Source: Bryobacterales bacterium (lineage in GTDB: Bacteria; Acidobacteriota; Terriglobia; Bryobacterales; Bryobacteraceae). From it: a DNA stretch of 64,000 nt. The first letter of the stretch is position 1, and each line of letters begins with the position of its first letter. The DNA is taken from positions 1 to 64,000 of the forward strand of contig JADZCI010000306.1 of the NCBI GenBank assembly GCA_020851655.1. The letters run 5' to 3'. This document shows, in pieces, positions 55,201 to 62,234 of the stretch. The notes beneath the pieces were generated by a model, which did not search any database, was not told the origin of the DNA, and saw only the letters and a list, made by a program, of their open reading frames with translations. The position numbers were made by a program, and so were the translations under genes.

Positions 55201-56988
55201 GCCGTGGATCCAGAAGTTGGAGAACAGGATCAGGATCGCCGGCGGCCAATGGCCCAGGCGCGTCCACCAACCCCCTTCGGGCCGCTTTGGAAGCCCCGCA
55301 TAGTAATCGCGTTCGGCATCCGAAATGCCGAATTCGACGAGATGCTCGGTCGTTAAACCGCTCAGCGCTTCACGGGCGCGCTCGCGGTCCGCCTCATCCT
55401 GATCGCCGAGCGCGATGCGCACCAACGCGGCAACGCCAGCCTCGCAATTCGTGTTTGCCAGGGCGTCGATTGCCGCCTCACGGACCGGCGCATCGGTGGG
55501 GCCGGAGATGACGGACTCGAGAAACCCCGCGCAGCGTTCGTCCGGGAATATTCGCAGCGCTTGAATAGCCCGAATGCACGAGTGACTTGGACCGCCGGAG
55601 GCGGCCGCGGCCAGGACATGGTAGATCGGTTCCTTGTTGGCGAAGCGCGCCAGGCTCTCCCATGCCTGCCGGCGGACCTTCGCGTCGGCGTCTTCGAGCG
55701 CCAGCCGGCACAAGTGGCCGTGAACACGGGGTTCGTCGTAACCGCCCAGCATGTTAGCCGCGCGCTGGCGGGCGGCGGGGATGGGATCCGCCAGCGCTTC
55801 TGTGAGCGTTTGAACCTCCAGCGCGCAATCCCCGATGCGGCGGAACCAGTAATTAACCGGCCCCGGATCGTGAACCGGGTAGAAACGCAGAGCGCACAGC
55901 GTTAGAAAGGACGCCTGCTCGGGCGTAACGGGAAGCAGCCGCTGCTGTGCGTTGACATCGTGAAACCGGTCGCGTGGCAGAAGAGTGCCGAGCTTCTGCC
56001 GGCCCTCAATGCCGTCGGCCAGAAGCCGCTCCGCCTTTCCGCAGAGATCGCGGTCCTCCTCGATCCAGCTCTTTACGATCTCGCGCAGTTGCGGAGGATC
56101 GAACTGCCAGCCATCGGCTTCACAAAAGCGCACAACGCCACTGCTCTTGAGCAGCCACTGAAGGCACGCCTCGGGCACACCCGAGGCAACGTCTAGTTGT
56201 TCGGCCAATCCCGCCAGGCCCGGCATGGCGCGTTGCGAGCCCGTCAGGACCACTGCCTTTAGAACCGCCCTGGCGACGTACGCCGCGCCGTCTCCAAAAC
56301 CAGGCTGGCTATCGAGTGCGCTGAGAATGGTATCGAAATGAGCGTCGAGCAAGCCACGCAAACCGCGTTCGGGGCGATAGAGGCCCGCGCGATAACCGTG
56401 GTCAACGATCTCAGCCAGCCGGAATGTCACCGCCGGCACGTCGAACTGCGCTAAGTCATTTTCCAGCGCATCCAGGGTCGCGGGATGGTATTCAACGGGC
56501 GGTTGAGAGACGGCTCCCAATCGCACCAGTTCGCCGCTCAGGCGGAGTTGCGTGAGCTCGAACAGATGATCCAGAATCGCAGGCTCTAGTTTTCGGAGCG
56601 CAAAGAAGTCTCCCAGGCAATGTGTCGCGGCGACCAACACGAGAGTGGCCCGCCGGGTTTGAGTGAAGAGAGCGTCCAGGTCCGCCTTGGCGTGGGTGTC
56701 GGTGCTCTTGAGCACCCGGTCAAAGCTATCCAGAATGACAACGCCTGCTTCGCCCAACAGATCGAATGAGTCTCTGACCGGCCGCAAAGCGCAGTCAATG
56801 ATCTGCGCGCGTTGGGCCGTTGCGAGTGCCGGCCAAAGTTTCGCCTCGATGAATCTCGACTTCCCCGAAACACGGGGCCCCAGAACCACCACCACCTGCC
56901 CCGGCGCGCCCTCAATTAACTCGACGAGCGCTTCGGCGTCGTTGCGGCGGTCGGCGGCGGCTCCCGCACCAACGGCGTCAGCCTCCAT
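52246..56988 (-). CDS. Membrane STAND-like ATPase with HEAT and TPR repeats
   Basis: A 1,580-residue protein. Residues 33-50 (VVVLGPRVSGKSRFIE) are a Walker A loop (Gly37-Ser44) and 83-90 (VVILDSFD) a Walker B, so an N-terminal P-loop NTPase of STAND type. HEAT-like helical pairs lie at ~400-560 (ARQRAANMLGGYDEPRVHGHLCRLALEDADAKVRRQAWESLARF). About four to five hydrophobic segments at ~580-757 and one more at ~918-936 would embed it in the membrane. A second helical HEAT-like part (~1000-1250) and TPRs (~1270-1500, LPDAHGTLGSILYELNRKSEAYRQFQEATRL) follow. Its start overlaps the SIR2 gene's end by 11 bases. No close family recognised; a sensor/effector role is inferred. Confidence 0.8.
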   Translation of the reverse strand: MEADAVGAGAAADRRNDAEALVELIEGAPGQVVVVLGPRVSGKSRFIEAKLWPALATAQRAQIIDCALRPVRDSFDLLGEAGVVILDSFDRVLKSTDTHAKADLDALFTQTRRATLVLVAATHCLGDFFALRKLEPAILDHLFELTQLRLSGELVRLGAVSQPPVEYHPATLDALENDLAQFDVPAVTFRLAEIVDHGYRAGLYRPERGLRGLLDAHFDTILSALDSQPGFGDGAAYVARAVLKAVVLTGSQRAMPGLAGLAEQLDVASGVPEACLQWLLKSSGVVRFCEADGWQFDPPQLREIVKSWIEEDRDLCGKAERLLADGIEGRQKLGTLLPRDRFHDVNAQQRLLPVTPEQASFLTLCALRFYPVHDPGPVNYWFRRIGDCALEVQTLTEALADPIPAARQRAANMLGGYDEPRVHGHLCRLALEDADAKVRRQAWESLARFANKEPIYHVLAAAASGGPSHSCIRAIQALRIFPDERCAGFLESVISGPTDAPVREAAIDALANTNCEAGVAALVRIALGDQDEADRERAREALSGLTTEHLVEFGISDAERDYYAGLPKRPEGGWWTRLGHWPPAILILFSNFWIHGLALFFLKRWRWGAAFLAVEAFAVLGMFEAIPAPAWLVVPLWLVNGLAATLAASWESRRKPAAPGTFSRTLSNVLLAGVMLSSGLALHGAGHWITGRRRKAVRFFGIELLAILALVSTFALEHLFAVGSVQSGLDRFSTALLFLYRYGGLVLSWLAAAASLVEGERWGRRGPWRSPAHCGVLRSLLASPVSSGVLLRRLQSSDAKESRHARRWLAHFGDSIPGSDLLRVLRQNQSQTPKEMLDCIARYKDRKGYERVVTELGEMFDDGGPQERTVAVRLLAKYPTEGSIQALSARRSALLGVDRLRFWMAAWVRPFRGWPPLVKVAAVGLALLALLLITDGLRTLHNPGWPQIKELKELSGSLSPSEISDLSVTAEFLAVRYPRKSAAELASLFGQCDAAHASGLGRSLAKVAGNYDRHAEEEFQKRERRYWWQDPKEAWETRQVRQGLEEASAARSLAVAALIGGLGDKDKRTASQDSLRHASEIGGSPELVAGLDQLLAKPVLLNAGRSETEAALDNQQFAGAIAAMLSHTIGNVPKSQEVVGQRAEILRGALQTSPEIEVKRQIMRALAASKDPRAVNALKSFVLFDGLPLQTASRENAANDPARTRDVVNLSTVQRDARGAAAELLRDMDTPEAANAIRDLQEQAKRLPPELSAKLQPTGREAATQLNVEAQRLQTRGNLAEALKKAEGAVRADQQLPDAHGTLGSILYELNRKSEAYRQFQEATRLWPGYSWAYYMQALILRDQGRFRAAEAPMREALRTDPSFPWTYRLLREIYVAQSRDKEAVAELNRLRELYPEVGEIYAQLAYVYHERIAPKDPSAYEQAYQSNRKLLEIQKRSNPAEADSTEANLLECSLTTGRYAEVIERAPALAARISNHDWQMAMYLFTLIAQVVEKDNGKASDTLLQVETLYARAFRGRKSAPDWVYGGTVHYLERRVPPSPQQAALVNLIRAINTAPASVEPALFEAVRDSLGTTSKRRG

Positions 56989-58798
56989 GACTTGACTCCT
57001 TGGTCATGTGGCTGAACGTGGGGAACAGGTCGCAAAAATGCGACGCCAGGCATTCCGCCATGTTCTTCTGGCCTTCCTTGGAGATTACCTTCATCATGCG
57101 GGGCAGGAGCGCGCGAGCCTTCTCGTCCAGCGGGATATCTTCAAAGAAGCCAATGACGTCGTATTGATTGATGATCCGGTTGAGCGTTTCTCCGTGATCG
57201 TCGAGTGTGCGCTTCAGGCCGGCCGGGGACATATCTCCCGAGTCATACAGCAGATGACACACCGCATTGACGTGGGCCAGCGTAAAGGGTTCCGCCAGGT
57301 CGCTGTTGTCGTAGCGGTCCAACAATTGCTTCGTGCTGTCAGGACCCAGCGGCAGTCCAGCGGACTGCGCCAGGTTCTGAATAACCGTTCCGATCGCCTG
57401 AGACTCCAGCGGCTGAATCGTCATGCAATGTTGCGCCAGCCCCAGGGTGATCAGCGTTGAAAGAAACAATTCGTCCGACGTGCTGACAAACACGACCGTC
57501 ATGCCATCCGGAATCGCGGCCACGAAACCCTTCATCAGCGCGAGAAACTCCGTCCGGCCTTTGGGACGCTTGTCGAACCGGCGCACGACCCGTTCAAACT
57601 GATCGAGGATGAGCACCACGCGGCTCCCGGCGCCTTCGACAAGCGCCTTCAACGCCACGGCCATTTCTGGCGCCGAAGACCAGCCGTGCCGCCGCGCCAG
57701 TTCCCCCGGGAGCCAGGTCTCGAAGTCTGCCTGGCATCGGAAATAGAGCGGTTCCAGTTGAAAGAGCGGAACCAATCCGGCACGGACAAGCGAAGTCTTG
57801 CCGGCTTTCGACGGCCCGGCCACAAACGCCGCTTTCGGAGACTGCGCCACGAATCGCAGGTTGGCCTCTTCCAATGATTCGTCCCGGCCCAGAAAGACGG
57901 CCCGGTCCTCGGCCCGGTAAGCTTCGAGGAATTTGAAGGGATTTCTGCCGGTGGGACGCGTCCGCTTCTCTGGTTCGAGCGCGGCGGCCAGCTTATCGAA
58001 GAACTCGTCGAAACGTCCTTCCACGCCCGAGAACACGAACTGGCCTTTTCGCTTCTCGGCCACGTCCAACAGCATGCGCGGCGGGTTCGGGTTGATCACG
58101 ACGACGTTGCCTTTGCCGCTTTTGGAAAAGCTCGTGATCACGCACTGGTCGCCGTAGGCGTAGCCGCAGACCATGATGTCGCCGGCGGTGAGTTTCTCGA
58201 GCGTGCCGCCGATGGGTGTGGGGTATTCGACCAGTTCCTCACGCGTGAAGATGAAGTTGCTGACGCCCTTGAGGCTCCCATGGAGCTTGACTACTTTGAC
58301 GCCGGGCTGTTCGACCGCGTCCGGGAGCAGGTGATCGGCGATTTCACCTCGAATGATGGTCGTGAAGTCGTGGACTTCGGCCTCATGCAGCGCCTTCTCC
58401 AGCAGCAGGTCGAAATTGAAGGTGATGACCGTGTCGAAATAGCCTTGCTTGATGAGATGCGCCAGGCGCGCATAGCCGGCAGAAGGCGTCTTGTCCAGAT
58501 AGGGCTTCAGGATCGATCTGCGGTTCTCTTCCGGTCCCCGCATCAGCTTGTCGAACCGGTCCCCGACGTCGGCGCCATCGATGCGGCTGGCATGCTGTTC
58601 CACCACTTCCTTCATCATGGAGCGGGCGTCCGGAACCTTGGACGTGATCGAGGCGCCGGCGCCGAGCATGACCACAAACCGCTTGCCTTCGCCGCGGCGG
58701 ACCTTGATCAGGTTGGCCAGATCGGAAATCCCACTCATGTTGAAGACCATGCTGACATCGACAGCCATAGTCATGCAAGGAGTTCCTTGCTCCTCCAC
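56978..58798 (-). CDS. SIR2 domain - STAND NTPase fusion
   Basis: A 606-residue protein. Residues ~40-270 are a SIR2-type NAD-binding domain: GAGAS (46-50), TFNFD (126-130), KLHGS with the catalytic-type His173 (171-175), and INPNP (235-239). The rest (~285-580) is a STAND-like NTPase with Walker A GPSKAGKTSLVRAGL (328-342) and Walker B VVLILDQFE (394-402). SIR2-STAND proteins in known defence systems (for example Avs5-type) deplete NAD+ once a phage protein is sensed. ATG 58798 is used; MTMAVDV at 58774 is an alternative. The gene follows hypE by 39 bases on the same strand. Confidence 0.9.
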   Translation of the reverse strand: MEEQGTPCMTMAVDVSMVFNMSGISDLANLIKVRRGEGKRFVVMLGAGASITSKVPDARSMMKEVVEQHASRIDGADVGDRFDKLMRGPEENRRSILKPYLDKTPSAGYARLAHLIKQGYFDTVITFNFDLLLEKALHEAEVHDFTTIIRGEIADHLLPDAVEQPGVKVVKLHGSLKGVSNFIFTREELVEYPTPIGGTLEKLTAGDIMVCGYAYGDQCVITSFSKSGKGNVVVINPNPPRMLLDVAEKRKGQFVFSGVEGRFDEFFDKLAAALEPEKRTRPTGRNPFKFLEAYRAEDRAVFLGRDESLEEANLRFVAQSPKAAFVAGPSKAGKTSLVRAGLVPLFQLEPLYFRCQADFETWLPGELARRHGWSSAPEMAVALKALVEGAGSRVVLILDQFERVVRRFDKRPKGRTEFLALMKGFVAAIPDGMTVVFVSTSDELFLSTLITLGLAQHCMTIQPLESQAIGTVIQNLAQSAGLPLGPDSTKQLLDRYDNSDLAEPFTLAHVNAVCHLLYDSGDMSPAGLKRTLDDHGETLNRIINQYDVIGFFEDIPLDEKARALLPRMMKVISKEGQKNMAECLASHFCDLFPTFSHMTKESSHGG

Positions 58799-58837
58799 AA
58801 GAAGAGGCGCAAGCCGGATCCGGGAAGGGCCAGACGC

Positions 58838-59866
58838 CTAGCAGATCCTCGGCAACTGCTCACCGCTGAGCACATCCACAACCCGCGTGCCGCCAATGCG
58901 GCTGCGCATGGTCACAACCGGATCGAACGACGGCCCGGTCGAGCCGATCAGCGCCGCCTCCGGCAGCAGTTCCAGGACGCCGTCCGCCTGTCCAGCGGGT
59001 ACAAAGACGACGAATTTGCCCTCATTGGCCACATAAAGGGGGTCGAGGCCCAGGAACTCGCAAGCACCGCGGACCGCTTCACGTACAGGAATTCGGGATT
59101 CGTCGATCTGGATCGAGATGCCTCGAGTTTGAGCCAGTTCGTTCAATGCGCTGGACAACCCGCCGCGCGTCAGGTCCCGCAGGCAATGCACATCGATGCC
59201 GGCCCGGAACATACGGTCGACGGGTTCCCAAAGCGGGCGCGTGTCACTGGCGAGCGGCGCGTCGAACTCCAGCCCTTCGCGCACCGAAAGGATAGTAATG
59301 CCGTGGTCGCCCAAAGGGCCACTGACAATGACGGCGTCGCCGGGTTGAATTCCCACTGGGCCGGTGAAGGTATGCTCCACGGCGCCAATCCCCGAGGTGG
59401 TGATGAAGATGCCGTCACCCTTCCCCTTGTCCACGACCTTGGTATCGCCGGTGACCAGGGTGACGCCCGCCCGTTCGGCCGCAAGCCGCATCGATTCGAC
59501 CACCGCGCGAAGCGTTTCCATCGGCAGTCCCTCTTCGAGAATGAATGCCGCGCTGAGGTACAGAGGGCGCGCGCCGCACATGGCCAAGTCGTTGACCGTG
59601 CCATTGACCGCCAGGTCGCCAATTGTTCCGCCCGGAAAGATGAGCGGGCGAACCACGTAGGAATCGGTCGAAAACGCCAGACGCTGGCCATTGACGTTGA
59701 GCGCGGCTCCGTCGTGGCGCTCGTGCAGAGCCGGGTTTCCAAAAGCGGGCAGGAAGATCGTCTCGATGAGTCTTTGAGTGAGCCTCCCGCCGCCGCCATG
59801 GGCCAGGACAATGCGTTCATCAGACGGAAGCGGGACCGGACATTGGAGGGTGAAGTCAACGGGCAT
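58838..59866 (-). CDS. hypE: Hydrogenase maturation protein HypE
   Basis: A 342-residue HypE (AIR-synthase-like fold). It dehydrates the carbamoyl group on its C-terminal Cys to give the cyanide ligand of the NiFe site. [36 protein letters not shown], and [14 protein letters not shown] are seen, and the protein ends in PRIC with the acceptor Cys. I chose ATG 59866 (MPVDF); the reading frame extends farther upstream but inside hypD. The start overlaps the hypD stop by 11 bases. Confidence 0.96.
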   Translation of the reverse strand: MPVDFTLQCPVPLPSDERIVLAHGGGGRLTQRLIETIFLPAFGNPALHERHDGAALNVNGQRLAFSTDSYVVRPLIFPGGTIGDLAVNGTVNDLAMCGARPLYLSAAFILEEGLPMETLRAVVESMRLAAERAGVTLVTGDTKVVDKGKGDGIFITTSGIGAVEHTFTGPVGIQPGDAVIVSGPLGDHGITILSVREGLEFDAPLASDTRPLWEPVDRMFRAGIDVHCLRDLTRGGLSSALNELAQTRGISIQIDESRIPVREAVRGACEFLGLDPLYVANEGKFVVFVPAGQADGVLELLPEAALIGSTGPSFDPVVTMRSRIGGTRVVDVLSGEQLPRIC

Positions 59867-60965
59867 GGGCGGGTTCGCGACGCTGCCTTCTGTAGAGATA
59901 GTACGCCGCGCAGGCGCCCTCCGATGAGACCATTGGCGCCCCGAGTGGATGTTCCGGCGTGCACCGCGCTCCAAACTCCGCGCATTCGACGGGCTTGCGG
60001 ATTCCACGCAACACCAGGCCGCTGATGCATTCGGCGGGCTCCGGCGCCGCCGTAACTTCGGCCGCAAACCGGTTCACAGCATCGAAGCGGCGGTAAGCCT
60101 CGCGCAGGCGCAAGCCGCTGCGAGGAATCTCGCCGATGCCCCGCCACACACGCTCCCCGATTTCAAACACTTCGTTGACGGCCTCCCGGGCCTGCCGGTT
60201 TCCCGAGCGTTGGACCGCGCGGCAATACTGATTCTCAACCTCGTGCCGTCCGGCTTCGAGTTGCATGACCGCCATCAGCACGCCTTCCAGCAGGTCGACC
60301 GGTTCGAAGCCGGTCACCACAATGGGCACGCGATAGCGTTGCGCCAGGGGTTCGTAGTCCTCAAAGCCTTCCACCGTGCAGACGTGCCCTGGCGCAAGAA
60401 ATGCCCGCACCTGGCAGGCGGGCGAGGCAAGAATGGCCTCCATCGCCGGAGGAACCAGAACGTGAGCCACCAGGACCGAGAAATTCTCCAGTCCCAGCCT
60501 GGCCGCCTGCCACACCGCCATAGCGTTGGGCGGGGCTGTGGTCTCAAAACCAACCGCAAAGAATACGACCTGCCGCTCCGGGTTCTCCCGAGCCAGTTTC
60601 ACGGCGTCGAGCGGCGAATAGACGATGCGAATGTCTGCGCCTTGGGCCTTGGCATCCAGCAGGCTGCGCGAGGAGCCCGGTACCCGGAGCATGTCTCCGA
60701 ACGACGTGAAAATGACTTCCGGGCGGCGGGAGATGGCAATCGCCGTATCGATCAACTCGATAGGCGTAACGCACACCGGACACCCAGGGCCATGAACCAG
60801 CCGGATCTCCGCCGGCAACAAGTCTTCCAGGCCGCTCTTGACAATGGTGTGCGTCTGCCCGCCGCAGACTTCCATGATGGTCCAGGGATGGTGTAAGGTG
60901 GCCTTGATCGCGGCGGCGAGCCGCCGCGACGCCTCCGCGTCCCGGTACTCATCCAGGAACTTCAT
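59856..60965 (-). CDS. hypD: Hydrogenase maturation protein HypD
   Basis: A 369-residue HypD, the [4Fe-4S] scaffold that builds Fe(CN)2CO with HypC. It has [74 protein letters not shown] and [13 protein letters not shown] with the conserved Cys residues. ATG 60965 (MKFLDEYRD) is the usual family start. It overlaps the end of hypC by 17 bases. Confidence 0.96.
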   Translation of the reverse strand: MKFLDEYRDAEASRRLAAAIKATLHHPWTIMEVCGGQTHTIVKSGLEDLLPAEIRLVHGPGCPVCVTPIELIDTAIAISRRPEVIFTSFGDMLRVPGSSRSLLDAKAQGADIRIVYSPLDAVKLARENPERQVVFFAVGFETTAPPNAMAVWQAARLGLENFSVLVAHVLVPPAMEAILASPACQVRAFLAPGHVCTVEGFEDYEPLAQRYRVPIVVTGFEPVDLLEGVLMAVMQLEAGRHEVENQYCRAVQRSGNRQAREAVNEVFEIGERVWRGIGEIPRSGLRLREAYRRFDAVNRFAAEVTAAPEPAECISGLVLRGIRKPVECAEFGARCTPEHPLGAPMVSSEGACAAYYLYRRQRREPAHAR

Positions 60966-61206
60966 CGTCCGGGGTCTCCATCTCATCCAGCGCCTTCAGG
61001 GTCTCGAAGATCTTCCGCGCTTCGTCTTCATGCACAATCGAAAGTGCGAATCCGACGTGTACCAGCACGTAGTCTCCCGCTTTGGCTTCCGGCGTGAATG
61101 CCAGGCTGATGTCCTTCTTGACCCCGCCAAAATCGACTTTCCCGCGCAGGAAGGCGGGTTCCGGGCCTTCGACACTTTCGACACGTCCGGGAATCGCTAG
61201 GCACAT
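60949..61206 (-). CDS. hypC: Hydrogenase maturation chaperone HypC
   Basis: An 85-residue HypC/HybG chaperone. The N-terminal [14 protein letters not shown] carries the essential Cys2, and the small beta-barrel ([14 protein letters not shown]...[16 protein letters not shown]) follows. It carries the Fe(CN)2CO intermediate to the hydrogenase large subunit. Overlaps hypB by 10 bases and hypD by 17. Confidence 0.96.
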   Translation of the reverse strand: MCLAIPGRVESVEGPEPAFLRGKVDFGGVKKDISLAFTPEAKAGDYVLVHVGFALSIVHEDEARKIFETLKALDEMETPDDEVPG

Positions 61207-61862
61207 ATGGCGGCGGCCCTCGCCTCTCCTACTTTAGCCGTCAGCCATTCAAGCCAGGCATCCAGCCCTTCTCCTGTCCGGGACGAAACGGGGATGACCA
61301 CCGCGTTTGGGCTTACTGCCAGAACGTTGGCTTTGAGTTCCTCGACGGACACATCGGTATACGGCGCCAGATCGATCTTGTTGAGCACGACACAGTGCGA
61401 CTGGTAGAACATCCTGGGATACTTTCTCGGCTTCTCGGCGCCTTCGGGCACGCTGTATACCATCACGCGAAGGTTCTCGCCCAGGTCGTACGCCGCCGGG
61501 CACACCATGTTGCCCACGTTCTCGATGATGAGGAGTTCGACGCCGGTGATGGGGAACTGCCGCATCGCGTCGCCAATCATCTTGGCGTCCAGGTGGCAGC
61601 ATGTCGTGTTGATCTGGTGTGCCGGGATTCCCACCGCCCGGATCCGGTCGGCGTCGATGCTGGTTTGGATATCGCCCTCAATGACGGCGCACCGGAATGG
61701 GATGCGGTTCAAGGTCTTTTCGAGAAGCGTCGTCTTGCCCGCGCCGGGCGCCGACATGATGTTGACCGCTACGGCGCCGTTTTGTGCGAACAGGCTACGG
61801 TTTGCGGCCGCATACTCGTCGTTCTTTTTGAGGACAGGTGTTTCTAGCGAGACGCGCTGCAT
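61197..61862 (-). CDS. hypB: Hydrogenase nickel-insertion GTPase HypB
   Basis: A 221-residue HypB GTPase that helps HypA load nickel. The P-loop is MSAPGAGKTTLLEKTL; INTTCCHLDAKMI contains the metal-binding Cys-Cys-His; ENVGNMVCPAAYDLGE, and VVLNKIDLAPYTD (the NKxD guanine motif) are present. There is no long His-rich N-terminus. Overlaps hypA by 19 bases. Confidence 0.96.
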   Translation of the reverse strand: MQRVSLETPVLKKNDEYAAANRSLFAQNGAVAVNIMSAPGAGKTTLLEKTLNRIPFRCAVIEGDIQTSIDADRIRAVGIPAHQINTTCCHLDAKMIGDAMRQFPITGVELLIIENVGNMVCPAAYDLGENLRVMVYSVPEGAEKPRKYPRMFYQSHCVVLNKIDLAPYTDVSVEELKANVLAVSPNAVVIPVSSRTGEGLDAWLEWLTAKVGEARAAAICA

Positions 61863-62215
61863 GTCACCTCACTCACTTCCAGGTCGATTGAGACCACGTC
61901 CAACTCGGCGCCGGCTGTCACCTGTAGTGGACCACCGCACCGCGGGCACCACAACAGGATTGCTCCCTTCGGCCTGACGGATTGGTTGCATTGCGGGCAG
62001 TTTGCGGCCACCGGAACACGTTCGATTTCCAATCGCGCTCCCGCGGCAAGCGTTCCCGCTTTCAGCGCATCGAAAGCGAACTCCAGCGCTTCGGGCACAA
62101 CATTCGAAAAATCGCCCACACGGATGCAAATTCCCGCCACCGAAAAAGCGTTGCGCCGCTTGGCTTCGGTTTCGGCAATTTCGAGGATTCCGGCCGCGAT
62201 GCCAGTCTCGTGCAT
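61844..62215 (-). CDS. hypA: Hydrogenase nickel-incorporation protein HypA
   Basis: A 123-residue HypA. The start at ATG 62215 gives the conserved MHETG N-terminus, whose His2 binds nickel. The zinc site has two Cys pairs, CPQC and CPRC (in ANCPQCNQ and LLWCPRCGG). First gene of the hypABCDE run. A TTG at 62221 is in frame but would not give the usual N-terminus. Confidence 0.95.
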   Translation of the reverse strand: MHETGIAAGILEIAETEAKRRNAFSVAGICIRVGDFSNVVPEALEFAFDALKAGTLAAGARLEIERVPVAANCPQCNQSVRPKGAILLWCPRCGGPLQVTAGAELDVVSIDLEVSEVTCSASR

Positions 62216-62234
62216 ACCCAATCTCAGGGTAGCG

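Noticed and set aside
58280-60025. Plus-strand open frame across SIR2 and hypE
   Set aside because: It crosses two genes that are well supported on the minus strand, so it is an antisense shadow.
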